Shown piece by piece: positions 1-7,495 of a stretch of 51,103 bases of DNA. Source of the DNA: CBDCWT01 sp965223305 (GTDB taxonomy: Bacteria > Planctomycetota > Planctomycetia > Pirellulales > Pirellulaceae). Every line of letters starts with the position of its first letter. The stretch's first letter is position 1. The notes below the pieces were generated by a model that was not told the DNA's origin, did not search any database, and saw only the letters and a program-made list of their open reading frames with translations. The position numbers and the translations under genes are program-made. The DNA is taken from NCBI GenBank assembly GCA_965223305.1, contig CBDCWT010000044.1:1-51103 (forward strand), read 5' to 3'.

Positions 1-100
1 AGCTCCCCCTCTCCGGCCCTTCGGGCCGACTCTCCCCGAGGGGAGAGTGACGAAAGACGAAGTCATGCGCCAGCATAAAAAGCTGCACGGCCTCTCGGAC
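1..100 (-). repeat. Composite multi-hairpin intergenic repeat, copy 1 (reverse orientation)
   Basis: The window opens inside an intergenic repeat that recurs near 11.7, 18.2, 47.85 and 48.2 kb. The core at about 4-50 consists of two adjacent hairpins, CTCTCCCC facing GGGGAGAG and CGGCCC facing GGGCCG, read here on the minus strand. The flank to about 100 matches the leading part of the other copies (the GTGCAGCTT and TCGTCTTTC words). No coding sequence is apparent in 1-264. Confidence 0.8.
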
Positions 101-264
101 CCCCGTCTGTGGCGAAAAATCGGCAGTTTTGTGCGGCTACTTGGGCTTGTCCGGCGTGGACTTTGTGGTAGCTTGCGTTAGCAGTGATTGCCGAGTTGCT
201 CGGCGGCGGCTGGAGAACTAGTTTCGAGCTGTAAGTCATTGTGCAGTGATGGATTAGCTCTACC

Positions 265-351
265 GGAGAGGTGGCTGAGTGGTCGAAAGCGCGGGTTTGC
301 TAAATCCGTGAGCCTTAACGGGCTCCGCAGGTTCGAATCCTGTCCTCTCCG
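265..351 (+). tRNA. trnS-GCU: tRNA-Ser (anticodon GCU)
   Basis: An 87-nt cloverleaf. The acceptor stem GGAGAGG (265-271) pairs perfectly with CCTCTCC (344-350), and the discriminator base is G351. The anticodon loop TTGCTAA gives GCU, which reads AGC/AGU serine codons. A long variable arm (GAGCC-TTAAC-GGGCTC region) marks it as class II, as serine tRNAs are, and the T arm holds GGTTCGAATCC. CCA is not encoded. It stands alone. Confidence 0.97.
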
Positions 352-730
352 CTCTATCTAAGGTAGTAGGCACACTCCGTGTGCCGTAACCGGCAAAGCT
401 CACAGGCCGTGCGGCTCGCTCCCCTACGCCGATCGTTCACGAGCGATCTGCTCATCGCCTGGCACACCCCCTGTCTGTCGGAGCATGCCTGTACGGACTT
501 CACTGGTCGTGCCGCCGGGATTTTCCGCCCCAGCAGACCAAGTCGTTTGACAGCCAACTCCGGCAACCTAGTGTTTCGGTACATCGGGACCTTGGGGAGG
601 GACCTGATGTTCATGACGCGACGGGGAGCTGGGAGCTTGAGGGGACCCCGTCGCGTTTTTTTATGCGCCGCAGGTCAGGTTCGAAGAGCTGAAAAACTGC
701 ATGGATTAGGTGCTGGTGTAGCCCCGCGAC
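352..730. other. Gene-free segment between tRNA-Ser and the SDR gene
   Basis: About 380 bp. At 362-385 it carries, in reverse, the GGCACACGGAGTGTGCC palindrome that recurs in every unit of the 38-39 kb tandem array. The middle has a small GATCG/CGATC hairpin near 429-446. It ends in the strong terminator at 616-662. The open frames on both strands look like GC-driven shadows, with no start signal or recognisable product. A non-coding RNA ending at the terminator is possible, but I recognise no SRP, RNase P, tmRNA or 6S signature. Confidence 0.5.
616..662 (+). terminator. Strong intrinsic terminator
   Basis: A perfect 11-bp stem, ACGCGACGGGG (616-626) with CCCCGTCGCGT (646-656), has a 19-nt loop and is followed by a run of seven T (656-662). 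The T run is on the plus strand, so it ends rightward transcription coming from the tRNA-Ser side, or from an unannotated RNA between them. It also insulates the leftward SDR gene. Confidence 0.85.
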
Positions 731-1534
731 CTACCAATGCATGACCTGTCCACCATCGACGTTCATCGTTTGGCCGGTGATGTTCCGGGCGCGGGGAGAG
801 GCCAGAAAGACGGCCAGCGCCGCGATGTCTTCGACGGTTTGCCAGCGGCCCAGTGGCGCGATGCGCCTGACTTTCTGGCCCGCCCACTCTTCATAGGGCA
901 TCCGTTCCGCCTCCGGCTGCTGGTCATGCCAGGCTCGCCAAACGGATTTGTTGAGATTTGTCTTGACCATTCCGGGGCAGATCACGTTAACGCGGACATC
1001 ATGGACAGCGAGGTCCTGGGCTGCACATTGGGCGAAGTTGATTAGGCCTGCCTTAGCTGCGCTGTAGGGTGGATCGGTCGGCGAGCCAATTTGAGCAGCA
1101 ACTGAAGACAACAGCAGCATGGTCCCACCCCGGCCGTCGACCCAATACGGCACGAATGCGTGGGCTGCGTTGACGGCTCCGACGAGGTTGACCTGCAGGA
1201 CTCGGTTCCAATCGGACGGGGCAAGGTTCCAAAAAGGCAGGCCATATTTTCCAGACCCGCAGCCTGCTGCGTAGGTCAAGTGCAATGCACCGTCGAGTTC
1301 ACTCGCGATCTTATCCGCCAGACGCTGCAGCGCGCTGTAGTCCGTCGCATCTATGACATGTGCCGAGACTGGTTCAGCAGCGGTCAAAGAACTGGCTGTC
1401 CGTTCTACTGCTGGGTCGACATCGAGCAGCCGGACGTGAGCGCCCTCTTCGGCGAACGCGGCACCGATGGCGCCGCCAATCCCACTGGCGCCGCCGATGA
1501 CAACGGCCGTACTTCCAGCGAGGTCGAGTTCCAC
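731..1534 (-). CDS. SDR-family NAD(P)-dependent oxidoreductase
   Basis: A 267-residue classical short-chain dehydrogenase/reductase, the usual family length. It shows the N-terminal nucleotide-binding GGASGIG (residues 14-20), an acidic residue after strand beta2 (LLDVD, about 38-40) that favours NAD, a YAAG variant of the NNAG motif near 88, the catalytic Ser at 143-144, the Y157-x3-K161 pair, and the C-terminal NVDGGQ. The start is GTG; a GGAG six bases upstream supports it, and an in-frame stop lies not far upstream. It follows the VOC gene by 48 bp on the same strand, so the two are probably co-transcribed. The substrate cannot be told; a cytoplasmic oxidoreductase of sugar or small alcohol metabolism is likely. 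Confidence 0.9.
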   Translation of the reverse strand: MELDLAGSTAVVIGGASGIGGAIGAAFAEEGAHVRLLDVDPAVERTASSLTAAEPVSAHVIDATDYSALQRLADKIASELDGALHLTYAAGCGSGKYGLPFWNLAPSDWNRVLQVNLVGAVNAAHAFVPYWVDGRGGTMLLLSSVAAQIGSPTDPPYSAAKAGLINFAQCAAQDLAVHDVRVNVICPGMVKTNLNKSVWRAWHDQQPEAERMPYEEWAGQKVRRIAPLGRWQTVEDIAALAVFLASPRARNITGQTMNVDGGQVMHW

Positions 1535-1582
1535 GGGCGTCTCCAGGAGTTGCTCATCCGCGTTTCTGCGGACCGCGGTTGC

Positions 1583-1969
1583 TTATTGTGGCGACGCGAC
1601 GCCCGGTTCCGTGCAGAATTCGAGGCAGTGCCCATCTGGATCGAACACGTAGATCTGGTACGCGCCATCCGGTCTCGTGCGCCGCGGTGTGTAGGAGACC
1701 CCGTTCTCGCGCAAGTAGGCTTCCCATGCTTCCATGTCGTCCACCATCAGCGCCCAGTGATTAGCGCGGGTGCCGGCTCCGGCGACCGGCTCGGCGCGCT
1801 CGCCGATCAGGTGTAGTTCTTGGTCGGCGCCGAGCCGATACCATGCTCCGGGGAAGGAAAAGGCGGGGCGCTCGATCGGCTTGAGTTGAATCAGCTCTTC
1901 GTAAAAGACGCGGCTCTTTTCGACGTCCGCGACGTGCAGCGCCACGTGGTTCAGCTGCGTTGTTTTCAT
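1583..1969 (-). CDS. VOC (glyoxalase/dioxygenase fold) family protein
   Basis: A 128-residue vicinal-oxygen-chelate protein with two beta-alpha-beta-beta-beta modules. The N-terminal NHVALHV supplies the first metal-ligand His (H8), NHWALMV opens the second module, and DPDGHCLEFCTE supplies the terminal Glu ligand. The frame is open for 29 more codons upstream, but ATG at 1969 is chosen because GAAGG lies seven bases before it and the protein then begins directly at the first VOC strand. Upstream gene of a probable two-gene unit with the SDR gene. Members include glyoxalases, extradiol dioxygenases and fosfomycin-resistance proteins; the reaction is not predictable here. Confidence 0.88.
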   Translation of the reverse strand: MKTTQLNHVALHVADVEKSRVFYEELIQLKPIERPAFSFPGAWYRLGADQELHLIGERAEPVAGAGTRANHWALMVDDMEAWEAYLRENGVSYTPRRTRPDGAYQIYVFDPDGHCLEFCTEPGVASPQ

Positions 1970-2158
1970 AGACGCGCCTTCGTTGCTTCGGTGTCTAAAG
2001 GGGGCATCTTCGCACAGCCAACAGAATACAATGTTCGTTGGTGCACATCCATCCACGGCTAAGAGTCAGTGTGGCAACCTTGGCGCTACGATAGGCCTCG
2101 TTGTCAGCGGGTCCTCCCCCCTCTCCCATCGCCCCCCCTGCCCTGCTAGATTGCAAGC

Positions 2159-4768
2159 ATGGCAACGACGCCCATGATGCAGCAGTACCATGACGCCAAG
2201 GAGGTCGCCGGGGACGCCTTGCTGTTGTTTCGGATGGGTGACTTCTACGAGCTTTTCTTCGAGGATGCCCAAACTGCCGCCCGGCTGTTGGGCCTGACGT
2301 TGACCAGCCGCGATAAGGGTGAGAACCCAATCCCCATGGCGGGATTCCCTTATCACCAGCTCGACAGCTACTTGGCCAAGATCATCGCGGCGGGACACCG
2401 GGCTGCGGTTTGCGAGCAGGTCGAAGACCCGAAGCAGGCCAAGGGGTTGGTCAAGCGCGAGATTACCCGAGTGATCACTCCGGGGACGCTCACCGACGAT
2501 GCGCTCTTGGATCCACGGGAGAGCAACTACTTGGCGGCAGTGGTGACCGGGCCGCGGGAGACTGGACTGGCTTGGGCGGAGTTGTCGACTGGCCGATTTC
2601 AGGCGGCAGTGTTTGATCGGGAGCAACTGCCAGATCAATTGGCGCGGATCGCTCCTTCGGAGTGTTTGGTCAGCGAGGACGATGAGGAGCTGGCGGAGCT
2701 GCTGAGACGCTCGTTTGTCGTCAGCCTGCGTCCACCCTGGGCGTTCTCTTCACAAACGGCCGTCGAGTCGCTACTGCGTCACTTTGAAACGTCGAGCATG
2801 GACGGTTTCGGATTTTCGGACGCGGATACCACGGCGATCCGGGCCGCCGGCGCGGTGCTGGATTACCTCCGCGAAACGCAGAGAGCCTCGTTGGACCACA
2901 TTGACCGTCTGCTGCCCTACCGCACGGCGGGCGCGTTGGAGATCGACGAGGCAACTCGTCGCAGCCTCGAGTTGACCCGCACGATCCGCGAGGGCCGCCG
3001 GGAAGGATCGCTGCTGGCCGTTTTGGATCGCACGATGACGGCGATGGGTTCGCGGATGCTCGGCGAGTGGCTCGCCTCGCCGCTGACCAAGATTAATGCA
3101 ATCAACGCTCGGCTGGACGCTGTCGAAGAGCTGGCCGGCCAGGAATCGGCACGCGCTCTATTCCGGGAGCACTTGCGCGCCGTCTACGACGTCGAGCGGC
3201 TGTTGGCGCGAGTGACCACGGGCCGCTGTTCGCCGCGCGACTTGAGCTTCATTGGGCGCACGCTGGCCAGCCTCCCGCCGGTTCGCGAACAGCTCGCGGA
3301 GCGCACCAGTGGCTTACTTTGCGAACTCTGCGGCCAGCTGGAGTTGTGTCCGGACTTGTGCGACGAGTTGGCGCGGTTCTTGATCAATGACTGTCCACTC
3401 ACCGCCCGCGATGGTGGTTTCATCCGATCGGGTTGCCACTCGGAGCTCGATCAACTCCGGGAGCTCGCCGCCGGCGGCAAAGAGTGGATCGCGAGATACC
3501 AAGCTAAGATCGCCGAACAGACCGGTATTCCCAACTTGAAGGTAGGTTTCAACCGGGTGTTTGGTTACTACATCGAGTTGACCAACGCACATCGCGACAA
3601 GGCTCCAGACGACTTCATTCGTAAGCAGACGCTGAAGAACTCCGAGCGGTACATCACACCTGAATTGAAGGAATACGAAGAGCAGGTGTTGAGCGCCGAC
3701 GAGAAGGCCAAGGAACTGGAGTTTCAGTTGTTTTTGAAGTTGCGCGAACAAGTCCATGTGGCAGGACCCAAGTTGCGCAGCACGGCGACGGTGCTGGCTC
3801 AGTTGGACACCCTTGTGTCGCTGGCCGAGCTGGCGCGGGAGCGGGGATACTGCCGGCCAACGCCGGTGGCCGAACCGATTTTGAGAATTCTTGACGGCAA
3901 GCACCCGGTGCTGGACATGCTTGAGCCACAGGGTACCTTTGTTCCCAACGACGCCGTCGCGAACCCGGAAGAAGGCATGATTCTGCTGATTACCGGGCCC
4001 AATATGGCCGGTAAGAGCACCTATATTCGGCAGGTCGCTTTGCTGACGGTGATGACGCAAATGGGCTGCTTCGTGCCGGCGCGGGAGGCGACGATCGGCG
4101 TCGCGGATCGCGTATTTGCGCGCGTCGGTGCCAGCGACGAGTTATCGCGCGGACAGAGTACGTTTATGGTCGAAATGACCGAGACAGCTCGTATCTTGAA
4201 CACTGCCACCGGTCGCAGTCTGGTGATTCTGGACGAGATTGGCCGCGGCACCAGCACCTATGACGGCGTTTCCCTGGCTTGGGCAATCGTCGAGCACCTT
4301 CACGATCAAATTGGTTGCCGGTCGTTCTTTGCCACTCATTATCATGAGCTGACCGACTTGCAGGCTTCTCTGGGTGGTGTCAAGAACCTCACGGTGTCGG
4401 TCAAAGAATGGGAAGACAACGTCGTTTTCCTGCACAAGATCGTGAGTGGTTCGGCAGACAAGAGCTACGGAATCCACGTCGCTCGACTGGCTGGTGTTCC
4501 GCGAGAGGTCAACGAGCGAGCGAAACAAGTTCTGAACCAGTTGGAAGGCGAGCATCTTGACTCGGAGGGCCGCCCAAAGCTCCGGTCGAGAAAAAAACAA
4601 AAGAGGGGTGGCGATTTGCAGCTGACGCTGTTCGCACCGTACGATCATCCGCTCTTAGGTGACATTCGGGAGACCAATCTGGACACGCTAACGCCGATGG
4701 AAGCCTTGCAGCAGATCAAGCGATGGCAGGAGCAGCTGGAGCGCGAGCCGGCCGCGAAACCGCGCTAG
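2159..4768 (+). CDS. mutS: DNA mismatch repair protein MutS
   Basis: 869 residues, typical of bacterial MutS. The N-terminal mismatch-binding domain has the F-x-E reading motif (F29-Y30-E31 in GDFYELFF). The connector, lever and clamp domains follow, then the ABC-type ATPase with Walker A GPNMAGKS (613-620), Walker B LVILDEIGRGTST and the FATHYHEL switch. A C-terminal tail after about 800 is the dimer/tetramer region. Cytoplasmic; it recognises mispairs and recruits MutL. It is divergent from the VOC-SDR pair, with a 190-bp gap to the VOC start. No clear Shine-Dalgarno precedes the ATG. Intact, so mismatch repair is probably functional. Confidence 0.98.
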   Translation: MATTPMMQQYHDAKEVAGDALLLFRMGDFYELFFEDAQTAARLLGLTLTSRDKGENPIPMAGFPYHQLDSYLAKIIAAGHRAAVCEQVEDPKQAKGLVKREITRVITPGTLTDDALLDPRESNYLAAVVTGPRETGLAWAELSTGRFQAAVFDREQLPDQLARIAPSECLVSEDDEELAELLRRSFVVSLRPPWAFSSQTAVESLLRHFETSSMDGFGFSDADTTAIRAAGAVLDYLRETQRASLDHIDRLLPYRTAGALEIDEATRRSLELTRTIREGRREGSLLAVLDRTMTAMGSRMLGEWLASPLTKINAINARLDAVEELAGQESARALFREHLRAVYDVERLLARVTTGRCSPRDLSFIGRTLASLPPVREQLAERTSGLLCELCGQLELCPDLCDELARFLINDCPLTARDGGFIRSGCHSELDQLRELAAGGKEWIARYQAKIAEQTGIPNLKVGFNRVFGYYIELTNAHRDKAPDDFIRKQTLKNSERYITPELKEYEEQVLSADEKAKELEFQLFLKLREQVHVAGPKLRSTATVLAQLDTLVSLAELARERGYCRPTPVAEPILRILDGKHPVLDMLEPQGTFVPNDAVANPEEGMILLITGPNMAGKSTYIRQVALLTVMTQMGCFVPAREATIGVADRVFARVGASDELSRGQSTFMVEMTETARILNTATGRSLVILDEIGRGTSTYDGVSLAWAIVEHLHDQIGCRSFFATHYHELTDLQASLGGVKNLTVSVKEWEDNVVFLHKIVSGSADKSYGIHVARLAGVPREVNERAKQVLNQLEGEHLDSEGRPKLRSRKKQKRGGDLQLTLFAPYDHPLLGDIRETNLDTLTPMEALQQIKRWQEQLEREPAAKPR

Positions 4769-5220
4769 CTCGGCGAAGCCAGAGAATTCTGTAGAAGGCC
4801 GGAACAAGCGGCGGGAGAGATATGGTGTTCTCGCACGCTGTGACTGCCGCGCCGTTCCGGCGGGGCCGGGTGCGTTGTTTGGTGTTGAGCGTCCGCCGGT
4901 GCCTGCCGGAACGGCGCGGTGTGGCGAAATGAACGCAGGTGAATGGTCTTTTAAGCCGCTTGTTGCGGCCTACTCCTACTTTTTCGTTGCTCAGACGGGA
5001 TCGGGAGGGCGAGGCTCCTGCCGAGCCGGTCTTTCCAAGCCGCCCGGTTTCCAAACGGCTCCGCGGGAGCGTCTCCCTCCCGGACGATCTTCGACGTGCC
5101 GTTGTCGACCGAGATTTTTCGCCGGACCACGTCCAGGGTGAAGGTAGCTGATTGCTGGTTCGATCCGGGTTACAGTAGAAGGTACAAGCAGGGGTCAGGA
5201 CATCTTTCAGCGAGGACAGT
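4769..5220. other. Intergenic region with a long inverted repeat and a dispersed module
   Basis: 450 bp without a credible gene. It holds a large inverted repeat (4846-4864 with 4902-4920) and, near 5003-5028, one copy of the CGGGAGGGCGAGGCTCCTGC module seen in both tandem arrays. A short GGGAGCG..CTCCC palindrome follows near 5065-5085. The end provides the ribosome-binding site of the MoxR gene. No transcript signals were recognised with confidence. Confidence 0.6.
4846..4920. repeat. Long inverted repeat (19-bp arms, about 37-nt loop)
   Basis: CCGCGCCGTTCCGGC (4847-4861) is the exact reverse complement of GCCGGAACGGCGCGG (4905-4919). Pairing extends at both ends by G-U and G-C pairs to 4846-4864/4902-4920. 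No T run follows, so it is not a standard terminator. It may be an mRNA 3'-end hairpin for mutS or a fossil repeat. Confidence 0.75.
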
Positions 5221-6162
5221 GTGGCGGACGTTCAAGCAACCGCGAAGAAGGTCATCGGTAATGTCGAAAAGGTAATTGTTGGCAAACGGCAGCCGCTGAT
5301 CCTGGCGATTGTGGCCTGGCTCTGCGAGGGTCACTTGCTGTTGGAAGACGTGCCTGGGGTCGCCAAGACGATGCTGGCCCGCGCGCTGGCTCGGAGTGTG
5401 GGCGGCTCTTTCAAACGCGTGCAGTGCACGCCGGATCTACTGCCTTCCGACGTCACGGGCGCTTCGGTTTTCAATCAGCAGACTGCAGAGTTCGAATTTC
5501 GACCTGGCCCCATCTTCGCTCAGCTCGTGCTGGCTGACGAGATCAACCGCACGACGCCGCGGACTCAGGCGGCGCTATTGGAGGCGATGGCGGAGAGTCG
5601 CGTGACCGTCGACGGCAATACGCATCAGCTCGACGCGCCCTTCCTCGTGATTGCCACCCAGAATCCGATTGACCATGAAGGTACGTTTCCTCTTCCCGAG
5701 GCACAGCTCGACCGTTTTCTCATGAAGTTCACGTTGGGCTATCCCTCTTTCGAGGACGAGCTGAAGATGTTGGAGATGCTGCAGCACGAGCATCCTGTCA
5801 ACCAGCTGCAGCCGGTGATCACCACGGAGGAATTGGTCGCTTGCCAGCAGGCGGTGCGGAATGTCCACGTCGACCCCAAGGTGCGTCAGTATCTGATGCA
5901 GATCGTTCACCTTACCCGCGACAATGAAGAACTGAGTTTAGGTGGCAGCCCACGGGCGTCGATCGCGCTTTTCCGGACTTCACAAGCTATGGCGGCGATT
6001 CGGGGGCGTGAGTTCGCTCAGCCGGATGACGTGAAGCGCATCGCTCCGGCAGTGTTAAATCATCGCTTGATCCTCAAGCCCGAAAGCCGCTTGCGTCGTG
6101 TTACGACTGAGCAAGTTGTTCAAGAGGTTATCGAGGAGGTTGCCGTACCTTCCCTGGAGTAG
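5221..6162 (+). CDS. MoxR-family AAA+ ATPase
   Basis: A 313-residue MoxR ATPase of normal length with all ATPase motifs: Walker A as EDVPGVAKT (42-50), Walker B VLADEINR (103-110), sensor ATQNP (145-149) and the later GGSPRAS. MoxR proteins act as chaperone-like remodelers that help assemble or activate envelope and metalloprotein complexes. The GTG start has GAGGA just upstream. It heads a three-gene operon: DUF58 begins 15 bp downstream and the DUF4129 protein 4 bp after that, the classic MoxR-DUF58-membrane-protein arrangement. Compare the degenerate paralogue at 48378-49385. Confidence 0.93.
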   Translation: MADVQATAKKVIGNVEKVIVGKRQPLILAIVAWLCEGHLLLEDVPGVAKTMLARALARSVGGSFKRVQCTPDLLPSDVTGASVFNQQTAEFEFRPGPIFAQLVLADEINRTTPRTQAALLEAMAESRVTVDGNTHQLDAPFLVIATQNPIDHEGTFPLPEAQLDRFLMKFTLGYPSFEDELKMLEMLQHEHPVNQLQPVITTEELVACQQAVRNVHVDPKVRQYLMQIVHLTRDNEELSLGGSPRASIALFRTSQAMAAIRGREFAQPDDVKRIAPAVLNHRLILKPESRLRRVTTEQVVQEVIEEVAVPSLE

Positions 6163-6177
6163 TCGGGCTCGCCGTTT

Positions 6178-7491
6178 ATGACTCATTGGATTATCTGCGC
6201 CGCGCTGCTGTTAGTCGTGTCGCTGATTCTCGATTTAGCGCTGCTGGCCTATGCTATGTACGCGCTCCTAGCGGTGCTGCTTGCGAGCCGCTACCTAACG
6301 CGCGTTTGGGCGGAGAATCTGCGGGCCGTGCGCGAGTGCAACCGGCTGATCGCCGATGTGGGCGACACGGTCGCCGTGACCGTCGCGATCCAGAACAAGG
6401 GTTCTCTACCGGTGCTCTGGTGTCTTTGCGAAGACCTCTTGCCCCGGCAGGCGTTGATTCACGATCCACCCAACTTGGGCGTCCAAGGACGCCGGGCCAA
6501 GTTGTCAATGCTCCGCTCCGGCGGCAGGAGCGCGCTGCGGTACCAGTTGCAGTGTAATCGGCGGGGCTATTACCAGCTGGGACCCCTGGTGTTGGAAACG
6601 GGTGACTTGTTCGGCCTACATCGTCGCTATCGGGTGGTCACCGAACCACACTTTCTATTGGTCTATCCGCCCATCGTTCCCATCGACGGGTACGAAATTC
6701 GTTCGCGGCGCCCGATCGGCGAGGTGCAGATGACCTATCGGCTCTACGAGGACCCGACACGCATTTCTGGCGTGCGCCGGTACCAGTTGGGCGATCCACT
6801 GAATCGAGTTCATTGGCGCGCCACAGCTCGCACGGGCACGTTGCATAGCAAAGTTTACGAGCCGTCCACAGTCGCAGGAGCGACGATCCTACTGGAGTTC
6901 CATGAGTCGTCCCACGAGCGCCGAAACGAGCCATACCGTAGCGAGCTGGCGGTCACCGCTGCGGCGTCGTTGGCCAACACGGTCTACGAGATGGGTCAGC
7001 AGATTGGTTTGGTTACCAACGCCCGCGACGCGGCGGATCGGATCCGTCTGCAGGGTTGGGACCTTGATATGAGGACACGCGACGCGGCCCGCCGCGCCGC
7101 CGCGATGCTGCCGGACAGCGATCGGCTACAGCCGCTGCAGGTCGAAACGCAGCGAGGCGCCGATCAGCTGCTCCGCATTCTGGAAACGCTGGCCCGCGTT
7201 GAGTTGACCGACGGTTTGACGCTCCCCCAACTGATCTTGGAGACATCCAGCCGGATGCCACGCGACACGACGGTCATCGTGATTACGCCGGCGGTGACGG
7301 ACGAGTTTGCGATCGCACTCGGCAACCTGCGGCGCGAAGGTTACGCGGTCACGGCTATCTTGAATCTGTGGGACACATACGACTTCGCTGTCGCCTCTGG
7401 TCCCCTGATCGCCGCGGGTATCGAGACGCACCACTTGTTGGACGAGGACAGCATCGCGACCATGTGTCGAAAAGCGGTACAGCGAGTATAG
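6178..7491 (+). CDS. DUF58 domain-containing membrane protein
   Basis: 437 residues. A hydrophobic N-terminus (about residues 3-40) gives one or two membrane segments. The bulk is soluble, with the DUF58 hallmark at about 200-220, YQLGDPLNRVHWRATART, and a von-Willebrand-A-like fold toward the C-terminus. DUF58 proteins are encoded next to MoxR ATPases and are thought to be their partners or substrates at the membrane. It starts 15 bp after the MoxR stop and is followed after 4 bp by the DUF4129 gene, so translation may be coupled. The biochemical role is unknown. Confidence 0.9.
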   Translation: MTHWIICAALLLVVSLILDLALLAYAMYALLAVLLASRYLTRVWAENLRAVRECNRLIADVGDTVAVTVAIQNKGSLPVLWCLCEDLLPRQALIHDPPNLGVQGRRAKLSMLRSGGRSALRYQLQCNRRGYYQLGPLVLETGDLFGLHRRYRVVTEPHFLLVYPPIVPIDGYEIRSRRPIGEVQMTYRLYEDPTRISGVRRYQLGDPLNRVHWRATARTGTLHSKVYEPSTVAGATILLEFHESSHERRNEPYRSELAVTAAASLANTVYEMGQQIGLVTNARDAADRIRLQGWDLDMRTRDAARRAAAMLPDSDRLQPLQVETQRGADQLLRILETLARVELTDGLTLPQLILETSSRMPRDTTVIVITPAVTDEFAIALGNLRREGYAVTAILNLWDTYDFAVASGPLIAAGIETHHLLDEDSIATMCRKAVQRV

Positions 7492-7495
7492 GCCA

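Noticed and set aside
672..712. SRP RNA-like GTCAGGTTCGAAGAGCTG text after the terminator
   Set aside because: Only the GTCAGGT word matches; the GGAAGGAAGCAGC core of SRP RNA is missing.
354..744. Proteins on both strands next to tRNA-Ser
   Set aside because: Overlapping open frames in GC-rich DNA containing a dispersed repeat and a terminator; no start signals or recognisable domains.
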